This document shows positions 43,601-53,004 of a stretch of 64,000 nt of DNA, piece by piece (position 1 is the first letter of the stretch; the number at the start of each line of letters is the position of its first letter). A program made the translations under genes and the position numbers. Below the pieces are notes generated by a model. The model saw only the letters and a list, made by a program, of their open reading frames with translations, did not search any database and had not been told where the DNA came from. Source of the DNA: Clostridium sp. AM33-3 (GTDB lineage Bacteria > Bacillota > Clostridia > Lachnospirales > Lachnospiraceae); contig NZ_QUIV01000006.1 of assembly GCF_003480315.1 (NCBI RefSeq), positions 99,092 through 163,091 on the forward strand, in the 5' to 3' direction.

Positions 43601-46600
43601 ACAGAAGATTTCCCCTTGATCTGCCATTCAGCAGTAAAGGAGGAATAGTTGACCTCAATGCTGCGCTGGAGATAAAACGGGGTGTTGAAGGTCTCGTACA
43701 TAAACTGCTGGATGTACTCCTTGTCAATCCAGGTAGCGCCCAGACGCACCTCAATTTCCGACGCATCCAGGTCTTTGGGCTGGGCGGCGGTAAGAGCTTC
43801 CACATTGACTGCAAAAGAAGGGTCCTGCTGTGCCGCCCGCTGCGCCTGACGCAGTTTGCGGCGTACATTGCCGGAAAGGTATTCATCAGCAGTCACATAA
43901 TGGGGTGTGCCGTCCTGTTTCAGCTGTCCCGGCACACGGAAGATCACGCCTTGCAGTTCTCCGGCCAGTGCTTCTTTTGTTTTTCCGGTAAGCCGACTCA
44001 TATAGCTCATATCTACGCAGGCTTTTTCCGAGATGGACACCGCCAGTGCTTCGCTTGCCGTATCCACAGTAGCCACTGCCTGATGGGGCTTGATGGTTCG
44101 TTTGGTGAACATATCCGCCTTACGTTCCAGTTTCCCGTCCTCGTCGATGACTTCCAGCGCACAGAGCAGGTAATAGGAAGAATCATCTGCATAGGCCAGT
44201 CGGTTTGCACGGTCATTGATAAGGCCATATTTTGCAGAAAAGCTGTCATAGAGGCTGTTCAGTTCCGCCTGCTTTTGGGTAATGGTGCTGTCTGGAACCG
44301 CTGCATCCATCTGAAGGTCGATCAGTTCCTGCACACAATCACGCAGTCCCACAAGACCTTTCACGCGGGCTTCGGCGGTGGCGTTGAGGTCAGGGCGCAC
44401 CATGCGGCTGTTTTCCCGATAGTACACCTGTCCGTCTACAATGGCATAGGAATAGTTCTTCACATTTGGGTCGGCAGGAATGGAGGTGTCAATGGCTTCG
44501 CCTTCGCCCAGCTCCGGCAGCTCTGCCTCCTGATAAGTGCCATGAATGTACTTCACAGCATCATGCAGCTGGTCGGAAAGCTCCAGTCCCTCGATAGGGT
44601 TCACGGTGTAATCCATACCATGAGCAGTGCTTACCGGTTCCTGTCGGCCCAGCACCATTTCCGGGTGGTCGATAAAATACCGGTTGATGGCAAAGCCGTC
44701 CTGCGTCTGTCCGGTCTGGGTCCACTCTGGTGCAATGTCCAGCGGACGGTCACGCTTTTGCAGGAAAATAATGTCCGAAACGACCTCTGCACCAGCGTTT
44801 TTCTTGAAAGCGTCATTGGGCAGACGGATGGCTCCCAGCAGCTCGGCACGTTGAGCAAGATACCGGCGCACGGTGGAATCCTTGGCGTCCATCGTATAGC
44901 GGCTGGTGACAAAGGCTACCACGCCGCCGGGACGCACCTGATCCAGTGCTTTGGCGAAAAAGTAGTTATGAATACTGAAATTCAGCTTGTTGTAGGCTTT
45001 GTCGTTGACCTGATACTGACCGAACGGCACATTGCCGATGGCAAGGTCAAAGAAGTCACGCCTATCGGTGGTCTCAAAGCCGCCTACTGTGATGTCCGCC
45101 TTGGGATAGAGCTGCTTTGCGATGCGCCCGGAAACAGGGTCCAGCTCCACGCCGTACAGACGGCTGTTTCGCATTTTCTCCGGCAGCATACCAAAGAAAT
45201 TGCCCACACCCATAGACGGCTCCAGAATATTTCCGGTCTCAAATCCCATACGGTCCACCGCTTCATAGATGGCCTGAATGACCGTAGGGCTGGTGTAATG
45301 GGCGTTGAGGGTAGAGCTTCTGGCGGCGGCATATTCCTCCGGGGTCAGCAGTTCTTTTAGCTGGGCATACTCTAAAGCCCATGCCGGTTTCTCCGGGTCA
45401 AACGCATCAGAGAGACCGCCCCAGCCCACGTATCGAGAAAGAACCTCCTGCTGTTCGGGGCTTGCCTGCTGTCCGGCAGCTTCCAGCTCTTTCAGCAAAC
45501 GAATCGCATTGACATTTGCCTGGAACTTGGCTTTCGGACCGCCTTCGCCCAAATGCTCATCGGTAATGCGAAAGTTTTTTGCATTGCGGCGCAGGTTAGC
45601 CTTGTATTCCTCATAGGAGGCTTTCTCGGCAGCTTTGGCATTGGGGAAGGTCTGCCACTGGCCATTGACCTGAATGGAAACCGGGTGTTCGTCCAGCACT
45701 TCCTCAAAGATTTTCTCCGGCTCAGTCACAGGGGCCGGTGGCTCCGGCTCCTCGATATGCAGTCGTTCCACCACCACATCATAAGGCAGATTGTTCTTAT
45801 CGCCCGGATAGACGGCCATGGTCTCGGAATGGAAGGTCGGGGATTCGGTAGCCGGTTGGGGCTGTTCCTGTCCCAAACCGTCCTGCTGACGGGCGTACAG
45901 TCCGCGCAGCAAAGGTGCAACCTCATCCCAGCGGAAATACAGCATAGCCAGACGCTTTTCCTCTGCATCCATGACTTCCAGTTCTATGCCCTGTGCCGTG
46001 GTACGGTAATCGGCAATATCGCCGGTCTCCAGATTCAGTGTCTCGATCTCACCGGAATAGGCTCTGCTCAACCAGTAGGCGATCTCGCTGTTACTCCTGC
46101 CGGATTGCAGCAGCGTGGAAATCTGCTTTTTATCCGCTTCATCCATCAGTCCATGAGCCAATACATCCCGTAAGTCCTGATCTGCCTTGTCCGGGGCAAT
46201 AGGAAGAAACTCGGTATAGTAAGCATTGCGGCGGTCTGCCCGAAGCAGCTGCTCGAACTGTTCTTTGCGCTCTGCCCGGTAGATGGGATATACCATCCCG
46301 GTGGGCAGAAGCTGTACGGTGTCCTCCCGCAGCTCGGTGATCTGATAGGCGTCATCCTCGATATACACGGTATCGCCCACGGCATAGACCGGGGCAGCAG
46401 GGTCATAGGATGTTCTTTGCGGAGTTGGGCGGCGAACTGCATCATATTCCTCATCGGAAATGGAAACCTCGGAAGTCTGTTCTGTCTCGGCAGCTGCGAT
46501 CTGCTCGGCATCCGACATCACCTGTTGGATAAACGGATCATTGTCCAGTTTTTCCGGGTCTGCCACCTGGCCGTTGACGATCCCTCTTTCTTCCAGAGCT

Positions 46601-49452
46601 TCCCGGATGGCGATTGGGTCGATGTCGTCAAAACGGTTCTGTTCTTCTTCGGTATAGAACCGGTCCTCCTGAATGAGCTGGGCAATCCGGCGCTGTACCT
46701 TCGGCCAGGGCAGCTGTGTTTCCTCCGGGCTGCCGGCACGGACAACGAACAGGCTGTTGCTGTTACTGCCGCCGTATTCCTGAGCCAGCCATGCGGCGGT
46801 ATCTTTTTCTCTTGCATGGTCTTTCATATAACGGACGACAGCGTGTTTACTCTCGATATTGCCGTTCCATGCACAAATGGCAGTATCAATATCTTCCTGA
46901 GAAAGAGGGCGCAGAAGCTCATGGAGCTTTGGATAGGTCTCGTCGATCACTTCCCGGTGTAAACGCTGGCGGAACTCCGGTATATCAGAATAAAGGCGGA
47001 TCAGCTCCATATCCTTAGAACCAAGGACCGCACGGCGCACAGCGGCATTGCCCTCGATGACAGCATTTTCACGGTCAGAATGCCCGCAGGCATTGCGGTA
47101 TGCGGCATCCTCGGAAATGGCGGCAGTCACCACAGGCTTATACTGCTCAAACTGCTCCCGAAGGATAGGCTTTGGCGTTTCTTCTTCCATCTCTGGCTGC
47201 TGGGCTTGAATGGCATCTTCTTCGGCCAGTTTCTTTTCAGACTGGATTTTGTCATACTGCGCCTGTTCCTGTTCGGTAAGATAGCGGTCTTTCTGGACAA
47301 GTGAGGTAATGCGCTTGGAAACCTTTTCCCAGTTCAAGTGAACATCCGGGCAGTCCTGCTTTTTATAGTGCAGTCCTTTCCCATCGTGATCTTCGCCGCT
47401 GTGTGTTGCGCCGGACAAGACATGAGAGCGTCCGCCAATGCCATACTCGTCTTTGAGGAATCTCACTTTTTCCTTATCCGTATGGTTTTCCATGAAGAAC
47501 GCATAGATACGGCCTTTTCCTCCGGCGAAACTGCTTCCGCCGGTCATGGCGGCGTCGATCTCATCCTCGGTAATAAAGTGCTGGACGATTGGCACTTGGG
47601 AAAGCTCTGAAGAAAAGGTCCTGCGGGGCAGGTCAAGGTCCTTCAGGTTCCCCCAGATCTCCCTCGGTCTATGATAGTGAAAACGCAACAGGTCACGGTC
47701 CTGCTGATAGGCCGTCCAGAAGGCAGCGTATTCTTCCTTGAGGGTCTGGCGGAAAGCCGGGTCACTCAGCTGCTCCGTCAGGCGGCGGGTCTCCTCCGGG
47801 AAACCATTGCCTTTGATCTCTGACAGGCAGGACAAATATCCGGCTTTTCTGGCGTCCTCACTGAGATCGTGATACAGATGCCAGAGCTTTTCCGAGAGGA
47901 GGGAGCGTTCATAGCCTGCCGCTTCTGCAAGCTCCACATTGGAGGCAAACTGACCACTTTCCAAAAGCTCCCCGATACGCTCTGCGGCGCGCTCCCAAGA
48001 AATGATCTGGGCAGACCTGTCATAACGGACAGACTTCCCGTGGGAAAGATGGATACCATCCTCGGCATACCATGCACTCACACTGCCAAGGCCGTTGCCG
48101 CCGTGGTACAGCGTTTTCAGTATCTCGGCAATCTCAGCGGTGGTTTTCTGCTTTTCAAATGCTGCAACCACACGCTCCCTCTGACGATCTGTATTGCCGC
48201 CCAAACGCAGCACATGGTCAATATCATTTTGGGCAAAAGAAAAAGCAGAGGATGTATGCGCTACATTCTCTGCTTCATCTATGGATTGGATCTGCTCCGC
48301 TTCGGAAAGGAACAGGTTTAGGGTCAGCTGTTGATAAGCTCCGCCATCAGGATTTCCTCGGCCTGAGCTTTGCAGGTGTTCATCAGCCCCACCCACTTCA
48401 TGGGATCGCTGGCTTTCAGTTCCTCGGTGGCTCCCGCTTCCTTCGCCAGCTGGGGCATCATCTGCTCCAGTCTGCTCTGGGCGGTCTCGTCGATCTCCAG
48501 AAGGTGCGGGTACAGCTTCTCGCTCAGCAGCATCTGGTTGTAGAGGATGGGACGGTGTTCCTTCAGGTAGGTTTTCCTCATCCTTCCGTACTTGCCCAGG
48601 GGTTTCTCCGGCTGCTGGCTCAGCTTCAGGTCGGGAATCAGATAGTCTCCGTTCTTGATATAGGTCATGGGATTGTTCATCTTGTTTGCTCCTTTCTTGG
48701 TTGGCTTCGCGCTCTGCATTTCGGACGGTGACGCCGATCTGCCGCAGCACCTGCTGGTTAATCTGGCTGACCGCTGTTCCAAGCGCCCCGATAGTTGCCG
48801 GGGTATTGAAATCAAAGATCGCCATGAAATCTTCGTGGTCGAAGTAGCGTTCCGGCTTCAGTCCACAGCGGGACATCAAAGCATAAGTGATACTGACGGT
48901 GGCTACTGCCTTGAACTGTACTCCGATGTTAAACTCATCATATTCCTCCAAAAAGGAACCGTCAACGATATAGAAGAAGTCCTGCTGATGCTCCGTCCAG
49001 TATTCCTCAGCCAGTTTTCCGGCTACCTCGGTGAGCTGTCCGGCAAGGTCATCACCGGAAACATCATAGGTGCGCTCAAGCATGGCCTGCACCGAATCCA
49101 AATGGCGCTCCTCCAGCTGCCACAGCCAGGGAGTGCGGGAATGTTCACGGGTTCCGGTGTCGGAAATATCAAAAACATAGCGCAGGCGGGGTCTGTCCCC
49201 GGAATCGTCCACCAGAGCGATTCCCTTGGAGCCGCGCCTTACATACCGGCCCATCTTTTCATTCCACAAATCGTACTCTGCACAGGCGGTAGCGTCCGGG
49301 CGCTGGGCGTAGATCATCAGCTGCTCATGGAACGGGTACTTGTAAAGGCGGGAAGCAGTAGTGAGAAACCCTGCCCATTCCTGCCAGCTCCCAGTGAGTT
49401 GCGCTGTCACCTTCTCCGCCATCTGTGCATATAGTTCAGCTTTGGTTGGCAT
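40663..49452 (-). CDS. Giant methylase-helicase of the conjugative element
   Basis: 2929 residues. The first 250 resemble the ArdC-like N-terminal domain (YKYPFHEQLMIYAQRPDATA). A disordered linker (about 258-376) overlaps tnpV in another frame. Repeated middle domains precede an N6-methylase module (ILEPSMGVGNFFG near 1409, then AIGNVPFGQY) and a SNF2-type helicase (AHEVGAGKT near 2084, VDEAHNYKN near 2246, QRKGRIERQG near 2605). In ICEs this protein is thought to protect or process transferred DNA; activity is not shown. Start at 49452 behind AAAGGAGG. Confidence 0.93.
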   Translation of the reverse strand: MPTKAELYAQMAEKVTAQLTGSWQEWAGFLTTASRLYKYPFHEQLMIYAQRPDATACAEYDLWNEKMGRYVRRGSKGIALVDDSGDRPRLRYVFDISDTGTREHSRTPWLWQLEERHLDSVQAMLERTYDVSGDDLAGQLTEVAGKLAEEYWTEHQQDFFYIVDGSFLEEYDEFNIGVQFKAVATVSITYALMSRCGLKPERYFDHEDFMAIFDFNTPATIGALGTAVSQINQQVLRQIGVTVRNAEREANQERSKQDEQSHDLYQERRLSDSRPEAEPAAGETPGQVRKDEENLPEGTPSHPLQPDAAEREAVPAPSGDRRDRPEQTGADDAPAGEGSGSHRGTESQRSHEVGGADEHLQSSGRGNPDGGAYQQLTLNLFLSEAEQIQSIDEAENVAHTSSAFSFAQNDIDHVLRLGGNTDRQRERVVAAFEKQKTTAEIAEILKTLYHGGNGLGSVSAWYAEDGIHLSHGKSVRYDRSAQIISWERAAERIGELLESGQFASNVELAEAAGYERSLLSEKLWHLYHDLSEDARKAGYLSCLSEIKGNGFPEETRRLTEQLSDPAFRQTLKEEYAAFWTAYQQDRDLLRFHYHRPREIWGNLKDLDLPRRTFSSELSQVPIVQHFITEDEIDAAMTGGSSFAGGKGRIYAFFMENHTDKEKVRFLKDEYGIGGRSHVLSGATHSGEDHDGKGLHYKKQDCPDVHLNWEKVSKRITSLVQKDRYLTEQEQAQYDKIQSEKKLAEEDAIQAQQPEMEEETPKPILREQFEQYKPVVTAAISEDAAYRNACGHSDRENAVIEGNAAVRRAVLGSKDMELIRLYSDIPEFRQRLHREVIDETYPKLHELLRPLSQEDIDTAICAWNGNIESKHAVVRYMKDHAREKDTAAWLAQEYGGSNSNSLFVVRAGSPEETQLPWPKVQRRIAQLIQEDRFYTEEEQNRFDDIDPIAIREALEERGIVNGQVADPEKLDNDPFIQQVMSDAEQIAAAETEQTSEVSISDEEYDAVRRPTPQRTSYDPAAPVYAVGDTVYIEDDAYQITELREDTVQLLPTGMVYPIYRAERKEQFEQLLRADRRNAYYTEFLPIAPDKADQDLRDVLAHGLMDEADKKQISTLLQSGRSNSEIAYWLSRAYSGEIETLNLETGDIADYRTTAQGIELEVMDAEEKRLAMLYFRWDEVAPLLRGLYARQQDGLGQEQPQPATESPTFHSETMAVYPGDKNNLPYDVVVERLHIEEPEPPAPVTEPEKIFEEVLDEHPVSIQVNGQWQTFPNAKAAEKASYEEYKANLRRNAKNFRITDEHLGEGGPKAKFQANVNAIRLLKELEAAGQQASPEQQEVLSRYVGWGGLSDAFDPEKPAWALEYAQLKELLTPEEYAAARSSTLNAHYTSPTVIQAIYEAVDRMGFETGNILEPSMGVGNFFGMLPEKMRNSRLYGVELDPVSGRIAKQLYPKADITVGGFETTDRRDFFDLAIGNVPFGQYQVNDKAYNKLNFSIHNYFFAKALDQVRPGGVVAFVTSRYTMDAKDSTVRRYLAQRAELLGAIRLPNDAFKKNAGAEVVSDIIFLQKRDRPLDIAPEWTQTGQTQDGFAINRYFIDHPEMVLGRQEPVSTAHGMDYTVNPIEGLELSDQLHDAVKYIHGTYQEAELPELGEGEAIDTSIPADPNVKNYSYAIVDGQVYYRENSRMVRPDLNATAEARVKGLVGLRDCVQELIDLQMDAAVPDSTITQKQAELNSLYDSFSAKYGLINDRANRLAYADDSSYYLLCALEVIDEDGKLERKADMFTKRTIKPHQAVATVDTASEALAVSISEKACVDMSYMSRLTGKTKEALAGELQGVIFRVPGQLKQDGTPHYVTADEYLSGNVRRKLRQAQRAAQQDPSFAVNVEALTAAQPKDLDASEIEVRLGATWIDKEYIQQFMYETFNTPFYLQRSIEVNYSSFTAEWQIKGKSSVSYNDVAAYTTYGTSRANAYKILEDSLNLRDVRIYDTIEDADGKERRVLNAKETTLAAQKQQAIREAFRDWIWRDPERRQTLVRQYNEEMNSTRPREYDGSHITFGGMNPAITLREHQKSAIAHVLYGGNTLLAHEVGAGKTFEMVAAAMEAKRLGLCQKSLFVVPNHLTEQWASEFLRLYPSANILVTTKKDFETHNRKKFCARIATGDYDAIIMGHSQFERIPISRERQERLLYEQIDEITEGIAEVQASGGERFTVKQLERTRKSLEARLEKLQAEGRKDDVVTFEQLGVDRLFVDEAHNYKNLFLYTKMRNVAGLSTSDAQKSSDMFAKCRYMDEITGNRGVIFATGTPVSNSMTELYTMQRYLQYERLQELNMTHFDCWASRFGETVTALELAPEGTGYRARTRFSKFFNLPELMNLFKEVADIKTADQLKLPTPKVEYHNIVAQPTEHQQEMVKALSERASLVHSGTVDPSQDNMLKITSDGRKLGLDQRIVNQMLPDEPGTKVNQCVDNIMQIWRNGKTDKLTQLVFCDISTPQAKAPASKAAKTLDNPLLHALEGAVPLPEQEPIFTVYDDIRQKLIAQGMPADQIAFIHEANTEVRKKELFSKVRTGQVRVLLGSTAKMGAGTNVQDRLVALHDLDCPWRPGDLAQRKGRIERQGNQNPLVHVYRYVTEGTFDAYLWQTVENKQKFISQIMTSKSPVRSCDDVDETALSFAEIKALCAGDPRIKERMDLDVEVSRLKLMKADHQSKQYRLEDQLLKYFPEEIEKHKGFIKGFESDLEVLAAHPHPEDGFAGMEIRGDLLTDKENAGAALLDACKEVKTSDPVQIGSYRGYAMSVEFSAWKQEYTLLLKGQMTHRATLGTDPRGNLTRIDNALAQMPQRLESAKAQLDNLCQQQAAAKEEVGKPFLYEEELRSKNARLVELDTLLNIDGKGQAHTESVVAKSTRTSVLDTLKRPVQPRSTDKKPKQHEEVR
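48324..48680 (-). CDS. tnpV: TnpV-like protein encoded inside the helicase gene in another frame
   Basis: 118 residues: MNNPMTYIKNGDYLIPDLKL, GKYGRMRKTYLKEHRP, YPHLLEIDETAQSRLEQMMP and MKWVGLMNTCKAQAEEIL, all signature stretches of the TnpV family of Clostridia transposons. A clean AAAGGAG site lies 8 nt before the ATG. The gene occupies the segment that in the helicase frame encodes a Ser/Glu/Arg-rich disordered linker. Both frames are open throughout. TnpV function is unknown. Confidence 0.85.
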   Translation of the reverse strand: MNNPMTYIKNGDYLIPDLKLSQQPEKPLGKYGRMRKTYLKEHRPILYNQMLLSEKLYPHLLEIDETAQSRLEQMMPQLAKEAGATEELKASDPMKWVGLMNTCKAQAEEILMAELINS

Positions 49453-49529
49453 AGTGTTCTGTCCTCCTTTCGGTTTTTGGGTAAAAGATGGGGTAGCATA
49501 TTGCCACCCCATCCCTGCGATTATGGTGT

Positions 49530-49745
49530 TTACTGGTCAAAATCCGGGTACAATTCCAGCTCGGCAAACTCGGCATCACTCATGGCTTGGAGCTTGCCCA
49601 GTGCGCTGTCTGTCAACTCCCGCAGCTCGGTTTCCTCCGGGGCCAGCTCGCCGCGCATCTCACGCAGGCTGTCGATCAGTCCGGTGCGGCTGCCGGTATT
49701 GTAAATGCACATCAGGTTCATTTCCTCAAAAGTAAAGTTTCCCAT
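49530..49745 (-). CDS. TTAP: transposon-transfer assisting protein
   Basis: 71 residues: MGNFTFEEMNLMCIYNTGSR, then EETELRELTDSALGKLQAM; matches the TTAP family (PF14203) of conjugative transposons. Start at 49745 overlaps the stop of the preceding primase fusion (49747), with GGGAGATTTG as ribosome site. Encoded just before the giant helicase. Confidence 0.85.
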   Translation of the reverse strand: MGNFTFEEMNLMCIYNTGSRTGLIDSLREMRGELAPEETELRELTDSALGKLQAMSDAEFAELELYPDFDQ

Positions 49746-49746
49746 A

Positions 49747-52700
49747 TCAAATCTCCCTTTCCGCACTCTTTTTGGGTGCTGTCTTTTTGTGTTCCGCTTT
49801 GGGCTGGCTTTTCAGCTGATCCACAACGGATTTTTTCTTATCCCGTTCCTCCCGATGAACGGCATCAGCCAAGTCCATGAGGGAGATAGGCTGACCGCTT
49901 CGAGCCTGCTGTTCCAGCTCTGCCACCGTAGGCTCTTTTGCGCCATTGTTGATGATACCGTCGATCATGCCGTAATCGTCCTCCACGGCCATCTCTGCAT
50001 TTTTCAGCGGATTTTCCGGCAGGAATCCGGGGATCTGGGTAAAACCAACGCTGTCACAGTAATGACAGGATACCTTACCGTCCTGTCTGATCGCAACGAT
50101 GTCGCTGACGCTCATGGAGGGACTGTGAAAGTCCACGGGCTTTTCCAGATTGAATTGCTGATAGAGTTTTTCCAGCTGCTCCGGCACAGTGCCAGACTCC
50201 CTCAGAGGAGCTGTGTAAATGAGGTCATAATTGCTGCGGTCTATGGAAATGTCATGGGACTTTAACCAATCCAGATTCATAAAGCGCACATTCTGCGGAT
50301 CGTCACGGCTCACCTGATAGATGGCAAAGCAATCTCTGTTCTGAGAGAGAAATGCCTGTTCGCGTTCCTGCTGATGTTCCTGACGCTCCATGACCTTTTC
50401 GTGGAACTGAGGGCTTTTCTCCCATTCCTCATGGTCCACACCGAAAAGACCGCCATGATCCATGATTTCCTGCGGGTCAAACACCATGCTCTCCGTATTG
50501 TCCTCATGCAGCACATAGACGGTCAAACCGGCGGCATCCAGTTCCAGCGCCCGTTCTCTGGTAACAGGGAGCATCCCATCATAGGAGTAGCCATATTCCT
50601 GCATATCCGGTGTGGATACCTGCTCATCCGGCATGGGGTATTCATCCAGTGCCTGCTCCTGCGCTTCCGGCAGCTGGGAAGAAGCGGTCATCTGACTTGC
50701 CTCTGCCTGCATCTGCTCATAAGCAGCTTCCTGCAAGGTCTCAACCATAGACAAGGGAGCGCGTCTGAGCGAAGTGCTGTCCAGATCGTTATCATCACAA
50801 ATCTGGAGAACTACCTTCATGCAGGAAAGCTCCGGCATATCCAGCTGACCACCATCCAGCTCTTTCATGGACGCAGCATCGTAAAGAGTGTAGTCCCATC
50901 CGCTGTCACAAGGTTGGATATGAAGATAGGTAGTATCGTTGATCAGAAACAAAGCCTCCTGCTGGTTGGCGTCCGCTCCCAGCACCTCCATTTCCGGCAT
51001 GGCCGCAGCCAGTTCCTTTACCGCTTTTTGCACCAACGGATTATCACGGTAATAGTCGATTGCCTGAATGGTGTCCAGGTCAATGGTCTGCCCGGTCAAA
51101 ATCGGAAAAGGTCCTTCATAGTCGCTTCCATCTTTCAGCTCAAAGCCAATGCCCTTGATCCCATTCATTCGCTCTGCCGGAATCTCCTGATAAATGCGTA
51201 CAGCTTCCTCCAAAGACAGGTTATCGTGGTATTCTCCGAGGTTTGGAAACTCCATGCACTCTGCTACATAGTAGGTTAGATTGCCGGTCGGCTGCTCTAT
51301 CGGGGCGGTTTCCGGCTCTGCCTTTGCATGGGGATCAATCCCACGCTCTTTGCATATTTCCTTATAGTGGCGCTCAATATCGGAGATCAAAGTGCCGGAG
51401 GTTTTGTTGATGGTCTCCAAACTGGCTCTCAGTTCTTTCAGCTCCTTGCCTTGACTCCAACTGGCAATATAGCCAAAGCTGTTTTCTCCTGTCTCAATTC
51501 CAAAATATTTGCAGACTGCATAGGAGATGCTTTCAGCCTCTACTTCCTCCGTGTGACGATTTTTGATTGCCTGTTTTTCTGCGGTTGGATCTTCCTCAAC
51601 TGCAAGACGCCATTCAAACTGATTTTCGTCCACATAACACCAATCCATATCAGAAGCAAACTGTTCGGCTTCTTTTTCTGTGGCAAAATCCAGCTTGAAA
51701 TCATGCTTGGTTCCACCTTCACTCTCCTGCACAACCTTCCATGACGGTAGCATTTCATATTTTTTGGGGTCATGAAGCTTGCTGTGGGCAATCTCGTGAA
51801 CCGTGGCCGAAACCGTCTGCACCTCGCTCATGCCCTGACGAATGGCAATTTTCTGATGATCGGCAGAAAAATAGCCGTCCGTATCGGCGGCCATTGCTTC
51901 AAAAGTGATCGACACCGGTGCGCTGCGGCGCAGGGCCTCCATGAATGCCTCATAATTTGGCACATTGCCGGAAAGGGAGGAAGCAAGCTCCGGCAAAGGT
52001 TTCCCGTCGGTCTGACTCACATCAAAAACCTTGACCGGGCGAAACATGGGGATCTCGATTTCTTTTTCCTCTGTAACGATCTTTCCGTCTTTATCCAAAA
52101 TCGGAGCCTTGGTATCCGGGTCCAGCTTCTGCTCCTCGATTTTCTTCTTATACGGTGTCGGGGCAATGATGGTAATGCCATGCTCGCCCTTTTTTACATG
52201 ACGCTCAAACTGGTCTTTCCACTTATTGTATCCGGCTACCAAAGTGGCGTCCGGCTTCTGCATATAGATGAGCATGGTGTTGTTTACCGAATAGCGGTGA
52301 AATCGGGACATGACGGACAGATAACGCATATACTTTTCGCTTTCAAACAGTTCTTTGATGCCCTGCTCGATGCCATCCGTGATTTCCCTTAGCCGTTCTC
52401 GGTTGGTGGGTTTATTCTCAGCCATGATTTTCAATCTCCTTTCCAAGTGTGTGATTTCTGCTGTGTGTTCTGCAATCCATGCCTTTTGTTCTTCTTCACT
52501 TTCATAAAGAAAAAGGTCCAGCAGGTACTCTACATAGGTTTTCTTCTGGATTGCTTCCACAAAGCGGGGGTGCGGTTCTTCCTCCGGTGTCCTGGGAGAA
52601 CGGTCGGCTTCCCATTTTTTCAACAGATAGTAGTAATCGGACAGTACGCGGTAACAGCGCTGTCGATTCTCCCGAAACTTCTGTGCCTCGTTTTTTTGCC

Positions 52701-52998
52701 GGACATATCTCCTGCGGGGCGGGGCCTGACTGTCATAGATCAGGCCAAAGTCCTGTGCCAGTTTCTCCGCCGCTTCTTTTGGGGAGAGGTCAAAGAGCTT
52801 TGCGGTAAAGTCGATCACATCCCCATCTTCACCGCATCCAAAGCAGTGGAATCGCTGGTCTACCTTCATGCTGGGGTTCTTATCATCGTGAAAGGGACAG
52901 CAGGCCATGCCATTTCGCCTGACTTTTATCCCGTAAAACTCTGCCGCTTCTCTGGTGCTGACCGACTGCTTGACCGCTTCAAATACATTCTCTGCCAT
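49747..52998 (-). CDS. CHC2 primase domain fused to ArdC-like antirestriction/metallopeptidase protein
   Basis: 1083 residues. Residues 30-60 form a DnaG-type CHC2 zinc finger (C34, H37, C52, C55: CCPFHDDKNPSM, FHCFGCG). From residue 192 a second protein begins (MAENKPTNRERLREITDGIE), with an ArdC-like ssDNA-binding domain, a zincin motif VHEIAHSKLH near 400, and later antirestriction domains (YodL/DUF4316-like). In relatives I recall these as separate genes; here they are one frame, although the internal ATG retains its own AAAGGAG. Roles: priming in the recipient and blocking host restriction. Confidence 0.88.
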   Translation of the reverse strand: MAENVFEAVKQSVSTREAAEFYGIKVRRNGMACCPFHDDKNPSMKVDQRFHCFGCGEDGDVIDFTAKLFDLSPKEAAEKLAQDFGLIYDSQAPPRRRYVRQKNEAQKFRENRQRCYRVLSDYYYLLKKWEADRSPRTPEEEPHPRFVEAIQKKTYVEYLLDLFLYESEEEQKAWIAEHTAEITHLERRLKIMAENKPTNRERLREITDGIEQGIKELFESEKYMRYLSVMSRFHRYSVNNTMLIYMQKPDATLVAGYNKWKDQFERHVKKGEHGITIIAPTPYKKKIEEQKLDPDTKAPILDKDGKIVTEEKEIEIPMFRPVKVFDVSQTDGKPLPELASSLSGNVPNYEAFMEALRRSAPVSITFEAMAADTDGYFSADHQKIAIRQGMSEVQTVSATVHEIAHSKLHDPKKYEMLPSWKVVQESEGGTKHDFKLDFATEKEAEQFASDMDWCYVDENQFEWRLAVEEDPTAEKQAIKNRHTEEVEAESISYAVCKYFGIETGENSFGYIASWSQGKELKELRASLETINKTSGTLISDIERHYKEICKERGIDPHAKAEPETAPIEQPTGNLTYYVAECMEFPNLGEYHDNLSLEEAVRIYQEIPAERMNGIKGIGFELKDGSDYEGPFPILTGQTIDLDTIQAIDYYRDNPLVQKAVKELAAAMPEMEVLGADANQQEALFLINDTTYLHIQPCDSGWDYTLYDAASMKELDGGQLDMPELSCMKVVLQICDDNDLDSTSLRRAPLSMVETLQEAAYEQMQAEASQMTASSQLPEAQEQALDEYPMPDEQVSTPDMQEYGYSYDGMLPVTRERALELDAAGLTVYVLHEDNTESMVFDPQEIMDHGGLFGVDHEEWEKSPQFHEKVMERQEHQQEREQAFLSQNRDCFAIYQVSRDDPQNVRFMNLDWLKSHDISIDRSNYDLIYTAPLRESGTVPEQLEKLYQQFNLEKPVDFHSPSMSVSDIVAIRQDGKVSCHYCDSVGFTQIPGFLPENPLKNAEMAVEDDYGMIDGIINNGAKEPTVAELEQQARSGQPISLMDLADAVHREERDKKKSVVDQLKSQPKAEHKKTAPKKSAEREI
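52423..52443 (-). promoter_or_regulatory. Internal ribosome site inside the primase-ArdC frame
   Basis: AAAGGAGA (52436-52443) lies 10 nt before the ATG at 52423-52425. This would start an 892-residue ArdC-like protein separately from the full fusion. Confidence 0.6.
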
Positions 52999-53004
52999 GT
53001 GCCT

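Noticed and set aside
40777-49434. Many long plus-strand frames opposite the helicase gene
   Set aside because: All are antisense shadows of the GC-rich helicase codons.
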